DNA from: Roseitalea sp. MMSF_3546
Lineage (GTDB): Bacteria; Pseudomonadota; Alphaproteobacteria; Rhizobiales; Rhizobiaceae
Assembly (NCBI RefSeq): GCF_030732865.1
Contig: NZ_JASHKB010000006.1
Location: forward strand, 104,162 to 168,161
Reading direction: 5' to 3'
DNA length: 64,000 nucleotides
The notes under the pieces were generated by a model. It ran no database searches, had not been told where the DNA came from, and was given only the letters and a program-made list of their open reading frames with translations. Below are positions 59,302-64,000 of the stretch, piece by piece. Position numbers and translations under genes: made by a program. Positions within the stretch are counted from its first letter, which is position 1. The number at the start of each line of letters is the position of its first letter.

Positions 59302-60497
59302 CCGGTTTCGATCCAACGCTCGCCGATATCGCCGAGATGGCCATTTCGTGGCGACGGGACTTTCATGCTCATCCCGAAGTCGGCTTCAAGGAGGTGCGGA
59401 CCGCCGCAAGGATCGCCGAACTGGTCCGTTCCTTCGGCGTGGACGAGATCGAGACTGGTATAGCGGGGACGGGGGTCGCCGCCCGAATCAGGGGAAGGTT
59501 CCAAGGTGATGGCCCTCGCATCGGATTGCGGGCCGACATGGACGCTCTGCCGATCGCCGAGAACGGGAACGCGCCCTACCGCTCTACCATGATTGGCCAG
59601 ATGCACGCCTGCGGCCATGACGGGCATATGGCGATGCTGTTGGGCGCGACGCGCTATCTGTGCGAAACACGCGACTTTGCCGGCGAGATCGTCGTGATCT
59701 TCCAGCCGGCCGAGGAATCAGGTCACTGTGGAGCGCGTGAAATGATCCGGGCGGGCGTGCTGGAGCGCTTTCCGGTCGATGAGATCTATGCGCTGCACAC
59801 CCTGCCCGGACGCCCGGTTGGCGAAATCTCGCTGCGGCCGGGCCCCGTCATGTCCGCGTTCGACAGTTTCGACATCGAGATTGAGGGGCGCGGCGCCCAT
59901 GCATCAAAGCCGCAGCAATCGCGTGACCCTATCGTGACCGGCGCCCATCTGATCACAGCACTGCAAACCCTGGTCTCCCGGTCGGTCGACCCGCTCGAGA
60001 TGGCCGTCGTGTCGGTTTGCGAACTCGGCGCTGGCACGGTCAACAACGCCATTCCGGAAACTGCCAGGCTGAGCGGCTCGGTGAGAACATACAAGAAGGT
60101 TGTGCAGGATGTCGTCGAGGAACGCATGCGGGACATTGCGCGCGGCTTCGAGATATCCTTCGGCGTCCACATCGATGTCCGCTATAGCCGGGTGCAGCCG
60201 CCAACCGTAAACGCTGCGGCACAGGTCCAAAAGGCGACGCGCGCGCTTGAAGAACGGGGTATCACGGTCAACCTCGCACTGCCGCCGTCGAGCGGAGCGG
60301 AGGATTTCGCATTCTTCCTTCAGGAGCGGCCTGGCGCTTTCCTGCGCATCGGCAATGGCGACAGCGCCGCGCTGCACAATCCAGCGTTCGACTTCAATGA
60401 TCGTGCCCTCGCCGCCGGCATCGGGGCGCTCGTGGCGATTGCCGAGGCGTCAGGTGATGCCGGCCCAAGCGCCGTCAGGTCGGCCGACCCACGATGA
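59298..60497 (+). CDS. M20-family amidohydrolase 2
   Basis: The protein has 399 residues, starting at an ATG overlapping the preceding stop (ATGA). The motifs are MHACGHDGHMAMLLGATRYL, VIFQPAEESGHCGAREMIRA, YALHTLPGRPVGEISLRPGP, EGRGAHASKPQQSRDPIVTG and SGAEDFAFFLQERPGAFLRI. It is the same clade as the product of the gene at 49795-51003 and plays the same role in its module. It is the last gene of the operon. Confidence 0.92.
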   Translation: MTGFDPTLADIAEMAISWRRDFHAHPEVGFKEVRTAARIAELVRSFGVDEIETGIAGTGVAARIRGRFQGDGPRIGLRADMDALPIAENGNAPYRSTMIGQMHACGHDGHMAMLLGATRYLCETRDFAGEIVVIFQPAEESGHCGAREMIRAGVLERFPVDEIYALHTLPGRPVGEISLRPGPVMSAFDSFDIEIEGRGAHASKPQQSRDPIVTGAHLITALQTLVSRSVDPLEMAVVSVCELGAGTVNNAIPETARLSGSVRTYKKVVQDVVEERMRDIARGFEISFGVHIDVRYSRVQPPTVNAAAQVQKATRALEERGITVNLALPPSSGAEDFAFFLQERPGAFLRIGNGDSAALHNPAFDFNDRALAAGIGALVAIAEASGDAGPSAVRSADPR

Positions 60498-60983
60498 TCA
60501 TCGCTGCGATCGGGACACCCCGCCGGCCTGGATCGGGAACCCCTTGAACGCTTTGACCTCGTTGAGCATTAGGCTGCTGTTCATCTCCTTGATCCCGGGC
60601 AGCCGTCGCAGAACCTTCGCCGACAGCATCGCATAGCTCTCCAGATCCGCCGTCACGATCTGCAGAAGAAAGTCGGCCGCCCCGGTGATCGAGTAGCAGG
60701 CGACGATTTCCGGCACATCCTGCAAGGCCCGGCCGAACGCCTCCGCCTCGTCGTCCGAATGGGCACCGATCTTGACCGACACGAAGGCGATCAGGCCCAG
60801 GGCCGAGGGGCTCAGCGATGCCCGATAGCCGAGAATGATCTCGTCTTCCTCCAGCCGTTTGACCCGGCGCCAGCACGGCGAACAAGACATGCCGACCCGC
60901 TGAGAGAGCTCCGCATTGCTCAAACGACCATCCTTCTACAGTTCAACAAGGATGCGGCGGTCCGGTTCTTCGATGATGGACAT
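60498..60983 (-). pseudogene. Lrp/AsnC-family regulator interrupted by an in-frame TAG
   Basis: Read from the ATG at 60983, the frame gives MSIIEEPDRRILVEL, then TAG at 60938-60936, then KDGRLSNAELSQRVGMSCSP and a full Lrp HTH and RAM domain (AADFLLQIVTADLESYAML). The N-terminal DxxDRRIL...L-x-x-DGR stretch is typical of Lrp, so the stop falls inside a real gene of about 161 codons; a CAG-to-TAG change explains it. Translation could restart at TTG 60923, giving a 141-residue protein lacking the first HTH helix. I call it a pseudogene, with a possible truncated product. Confidence 0.85.
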
Positions 60984-61128
60984 AGCAAGATTCTACCTCG
61001 ATCAGAGTGTTTTTAGGGACAGTTTACCGATCTGGCGTCTATCCGGGGTGCAAAAGGCATGATCTGCCGCACCGGTCATGTCAAACTGCCTGGAGGGAGA
61101 GAGCTTGCAGAAGGGGAGGAAGTCGAAA

Positions 61129-61941
61129 ATGAAGACCCGCAGCATTCCTGTTGCCGGAAACACGACGCTGTGCGTCCGCGACGTCGGCGAGGGGCGTCCG
61201 CTCCTGTTCGTGCCGGGCTGAACCTTCGGGCACGACGTGTTCGGAGCCCAGCAAGCCGGCCTGTCGGACACCCATCGCGTCATCACCGACGATCCCCGCG
61301 GGACCGGGCGATCCCCCGCCACGTCGATGGGCTACACCTATGCCCAGCACGGCGACGATCTCGCCGCATTGATCGAGGCTCTCGACCTGCGTGACGTGAT
61401 CGTCGTGGCATGGTCCTATGGCTCGACCACCGCCTACGCCTATCTGTGCGCGCCCGGCCATGATCGCGTCGGCGGCCTCGCCATCCTCGACGAGTCGCCC
61501 AAACCGATGCGCGATGCCGAGATCGGTTGGGGCGAAGGCAGCGCTGCGGAACTGTCGGCCTATCTGGGGATGCTGCTTGCAGGTCATGCCGAGTTCATGT
61601 CCGGCTATGCGCCGACGATGATCTCGCGCGAGACAACGCCAGAAGAGATGGACGGCATTCTCGCATCGAGCCAGTCGACAGAGCCTCAGGTCGCCTGGGC
61701 ACTGTTCGCCGACGGCGCGCTCGCCGACTGGCGCGAGGAGGCAAGGGCCATCTCCAGGGCACGCCCCTACTGGAACGTCGTCAGTGAAGGCCACAAGGAC
61801 GCGGCATCGGCGTGGCTTTCCGAGAATGCCCCCGCAGGCAGGCTGTCGGCCTCCCCAAGCCACATGATGTTCTGGGAGTTCCCCGACCGGTTCAATCAGG
61901 ACCTGCGCGAGTTCGCGGCCGGAGGACGGAACGGCTCTTGA
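61129..61941 (+). pseudogene. Alpha/beta hydrolase interrupted by an in-frame TGA
   Basis: The frame from ATG 61129 reads MKTRSIPVAGNTTLCVRDVG, EGRPLLFVPG, then TGA at 61219-61221, then TFGHDVFGAQQAGLSDTHRV and the rest of the hydrolase (DDPRGTGRSPA, VIVVAWSYGSTTAYAYL). Relatives read V-P-G-W-T-F here, so TGG to TGA is the simple explanation. The nucleophile motif is A-W-S-Y-G instead of G-x-S-x-G. A GGGAGAG/GGGGAGGAAG region precedes the start. It lies next to the interrupted Lrp gene. Confidence 0.85.
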
Positions 61942-62645
61942 TCGCACCATCCGGGCATCCCGATTTCGACGCCCACGCCGTGGTATGTTTTCTCCACGAT
62001 GCCAAGACGAGCGCCAGAGCCATCGTGGCTCTGCATCGGGTCGATCCGACGGGCACGTATCCGAGCGTCGGCGGATGCCGGATGCGGGACTACGCAACCA
62101 CCGAGGAGGCGCTCGGGGATACGAGCGTCACGCAGGTGACGATCGCCCTTCACGACACGCTTCAGGGGGCCGGCCTGCCCGTGGCGCTGACACTGCAAGC
62201 CTACCGGCGAAGGACATGGGACGACATGGTTCGCCAGGTCGAGCGCGGCAGCCGGATCCGGCTGGTCAAGGGGGCCTTCGCCGCGGGACCGGACCTTGCG
62301 TTCCAGACGCAACGCGAGATCAAGAGCAACTCCCGGCATCTGATTGATCTCATGCTGTCGCCCGAAGCCCGCGAACGCGGCTTCTATCCCGTGGTGGCCA
62401 CCCACGACACGGCCCTGCACGAGCACGCCATCGCCGCCGTGCGCCGGAACGGTTGGGAGCAGGGAACCTACGAGTTCGAGATGTTGCTGGGCGTCCGCGA
62501 GGACGTCGCCCGCGACCTTGCGGCGAGAGGAGAGCGGGTCCGGCTCTATGTGCCCTTCGGCCGCGACTGGTGGCCGCATGCGGTGCGTCGAATCGGCGAG
62601 AACCCGCGCAATGCGGTCCTGCTCGCCCGCTCGCTCGTGACCTGA
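61938..62645 (+). pseudogene. In-frame chimera of leucine/glutamate dehydrogenase and proline dehydrogenase remnants
   Basis: The open frame starts with a TTG that overlaps the hydrolase stop and encodes 235 residues. About 61956-62120 (DFDAHAVVCFLHDAKTSARA, VGGCRMRDYATTEEAL) matches the N-terminal dimerisation part of Glu/Leu/Phe/Val dehydrogenases. From about 62121 the frame switches, without a break, to the C-terminal half of proline dehydrogenase: RIRLVKGAFAAGPDLAFQTQ, VVATHDTALHEHAI, TYEFEMLLGVREDV and LYVPFGRDWWPHAVRR. Neither enzyme is complete. An internal deletion most likely joined two neighbouring catabolic genes. Confidence 0.8.
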
Positions 62646-62661
62646 TCGCCGGAGAACCCGA

Positions 62662-63863
62662 TGACAAACGGTCGCCAGCACCTTCCGCAATACGCCCTTG
62701 ATGACCGCTATGCGTGGTGTTCCTGACAGGCACCCAGGCGCTGGTACGGATCGTCCTCGATCAGGCAGCCGTGACCGCGTCGCCGGCCTGAACACGGCCG
62801 GTTTCATCTCGGGCTATCGCGGATCGCCCCTGGGCGGTCTGGACAAGGAGCTCTGGTCGCAGAAGCGCAGGCTAGGCTGGACGATGCGAACATCTGCTTC
62901 CTTCCCGCCATCAACGAGGACCTCGGAGCCACCGCCCTGCTGGGCGCACAGCAGGCGGCGCTGGACCCGCGCAGCAGCGTCGAGGGCGTGTTCGGCCTGT
63001 GGTGCGGCAAGGGCCCGGGCGTCGACCGGTCCGGCGACGCGCTTCGACACGGCAACGCCTATGGCTCGCATCCGAAGGGTGGTGTGCTGGTGGTCGCGGG
63101 CGACGACCATGGATGCGTGTCCTCGTCGATGCCGCACCAGTCGGACGTGGCGTTCATGTCCTGGTTCATGCCCACGCTGAACCCGGCTTCGGTCGCCGAG
63201 TACCCGGCCTTCGGTCAATGGGGCTACGCGCTCAGCCGCTTCGCCGGCGTCTGGTCCGGGTTCAAGGCGATATGGGAAACCGTCCAGTCGGGCGCATCGG
63301 TGGAGCCGGAGCCGGATCGTCTGTTCACCACGCCTGCCTTCGATGCACCGGCCGGAGGGCTTCACGTTCGCCTGGCGGACCTTCCGTCGACCGAGATCGA
63401 GACGCGGATCGCGCACAAGCTGCGCGCCGTGCAGGCCTTCGCCGAGGCCAACCCGATCGACCGTACCCTTTATGGCCTTTCGGACGCGCCGTTCGGCATC
63501 GTCACGACCAGTAAGGCGCACGGCGACACGATGGAAGCGCTGCGCCTGCTCGGGGTGACCGAAGCGATGTGCCGCGCGCGCGGGATCGACCTTTACAAGG
63601 TGGGCATGGTCTGGCCGCTGGCACGGCGCGACGCGCTGCGCTTCGTACAGGGCAAGCGCGAGGTGCTGGTGATCGAGGAAAAGCGCGGCGTCATCGAAAG
63701 CCAGCTCAAGGAGGCCTTCTACGATCTGCCCGGCGCCACCCCCAAGCGCATGGTGGGCAAGCATGACGAGACGATGGCGCCACTCGTTCCCTGGACGGGG
63801 GAACTGTCGCCGCTGTCCCTCGTGCCGATCCTCGCCGCCCGGCTGGCTCCCTTCGTGCCCGAT
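62662..63863 (+). pseudogene. Indolepyruvate ferredoxin oxidoreductase, frameshifted and truncated
   Basis: Homologous stretches appear in order but in changing frames. Around 62717 the frame gives VFLTGTQALVRIVLDQAA. From about 62785 another frame gives LNTAGFISGYRGSPLGGLDK. From about 62884 a third gives DANICFLPAINEDLGATALL, GKGPGVDRSGDALRHGNAYG and GDDHGCVSSSMPHQSDVAFM, and it stays open to about 63863. This is the N-terminal third of the long fused IOR protein. At least three frame changes and loss of the remaining two thirds at the IS-like boundary show a pseudogene. The last open part (about 320 residues) could still be translated but would lack the ferredoxin and gamma parts. Confidence 0.88.
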
Positions 63864-64000
63864 TGTCAATCGGCGTCCAATTTTGACCCCGGATCGGCGT
63901 CCAATTTTGACCCCTCCGGCATGCGCTGATTGGCGGGCTGCCACACGCGCAGGTGGTGGAGGCGAGAGGGCCTGGAAGCGCGCAGCCTTCATGTAGCGGA
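63864..64000. mobile_element. End of an IS21-type insertion sequence (left edge, partial)
   Basis: Starting TGTCAA at 63864, the 21-base unit TCGGCGTCCAATTTTGACCC(C) occurs twice (63870-63890 and 63894-63914, 24 bases apart). Multiple copies of such GGCGTCCAATTTTGACCCC units are familiar at the ends of IS21-family elements of alphaproteobacteria. No transposase frame is complete before the window ends. The element breaks the upstream oxidoreductase gene. Confidence 0.7.
63870..63914. repeat. Tandem 21-base terminal repeats
   Basis: These are two identical copies of TCGGCGTCCAATTTTGACCC plus C, separated by GGA. They are probably transposase-binding sites of the IS element. Confidence 0.9.

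Noticed and set aside
62814..63992. 392-codon minus-strand frame over the oxidoreductase remnant
   Set aside because: It is a shadow frame opposite clear IOR homology; its composition is Arg/His/Gln-rich without a domain.
1..64000. CRISPR arrays, rRNA genes, prophage genes or a replication origin
   Set aside because: I found no regularly spaced repeats with spacers, no rRNA sequence, no phage structural genes and no origin signature.

Overview
The window is high-GC DNA from an alphaproteobacterium, most likely Rhizobiales. The main evidence is the cell-cycle block at 2.6-5.9 kb: chpT, a receiver-like gene, ctrA, fliJ and sciP, with the DUF1134 envelope protein eipA and mnmA beside it. Genes are densely packed, often with 4-base ATGA, GTGA or TGATG overlaps. 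I name no genus.

Layout. (1) 0-9.9 kb is core-like: the end of an SpoU-type RNA methyltransferase, a membrane-anchored coiled-coil protein, eipA, the chpT/ctrA/sciP block, mnmA, a sugar aminotransferase plus sugar dehydrogenase pair, and tRNA-Met with a clear promoter. (2) 10.1-20.1 kb is a copper/heavy-metal island. It holds a multicopper oxidase, a Met-rich EF-hand protein, a CPH-type copper ATPase with YHS, Cys-rich, DUF2933 and DUF5676 small proteins, an orphan Rieske protein, a haem-membrane protein, and two tandem CorE-like ECF sigma factors with no anti-sigma gene. A CueR-type operator lies in the divergent intergenic region. (3) 20.2-30.4 kb is one long minus-strand operon: peptide-type ABC transporter, hydantoinase/oxoprolinase HyuA and HyuB, and an SDR like L-rhamnose 1-dehydrogenase. 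A divergent DpkA-like reductase, an XRE-cupin regulator and a HapK-like protein follow. (4) 32.9-45.7 kb is the most striking region. It is a divergent sugar regulon with a sugar ABC transporter, two SDRs and a ferredoxin reductase on one side. On the other side are a GH13 glucosidase, a LacI regulator, a PanB-like protein, a MocD-like desaturase-fold oxygenase, a MocE-like Rieske ferredoxin and a GH31 glycosidase. Two LacI-type palindromes sit between the two arms. I infer a pathway that takes up an O-methylated (or otherwise alkylated) alpha-glycoside, hydrolyses it, and removes the methyl group with a rhizopine-type MocD/E/F oxygenase. (5) 45.7-60.5 kb holds two TRAP-transporter/M20-amidohydrolase modules, each with an XRE-cupin regulator and visible repeated operator-like DNA. 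(6) 60.5-64 kb is decaying. It contains an Lrp gene with an amber codon, a hydrolase gene with an opal codon, an in-frame chimera of leucine dehydrogenase and proline dehydrogenase remnants, and a multiply frameshifted indolepyruvate oxidoreductase gene cut off by repeats that look like the end of an IS21-type insertion sequence.

Overall, a conserved chromosomal segment ends at tRNA-Met. It is followed by about 54 kb of accessory metal-resistance and catabolic modules that end in a pseudogene/IS scar. All assignments come from reading the sequence. No database search was run.
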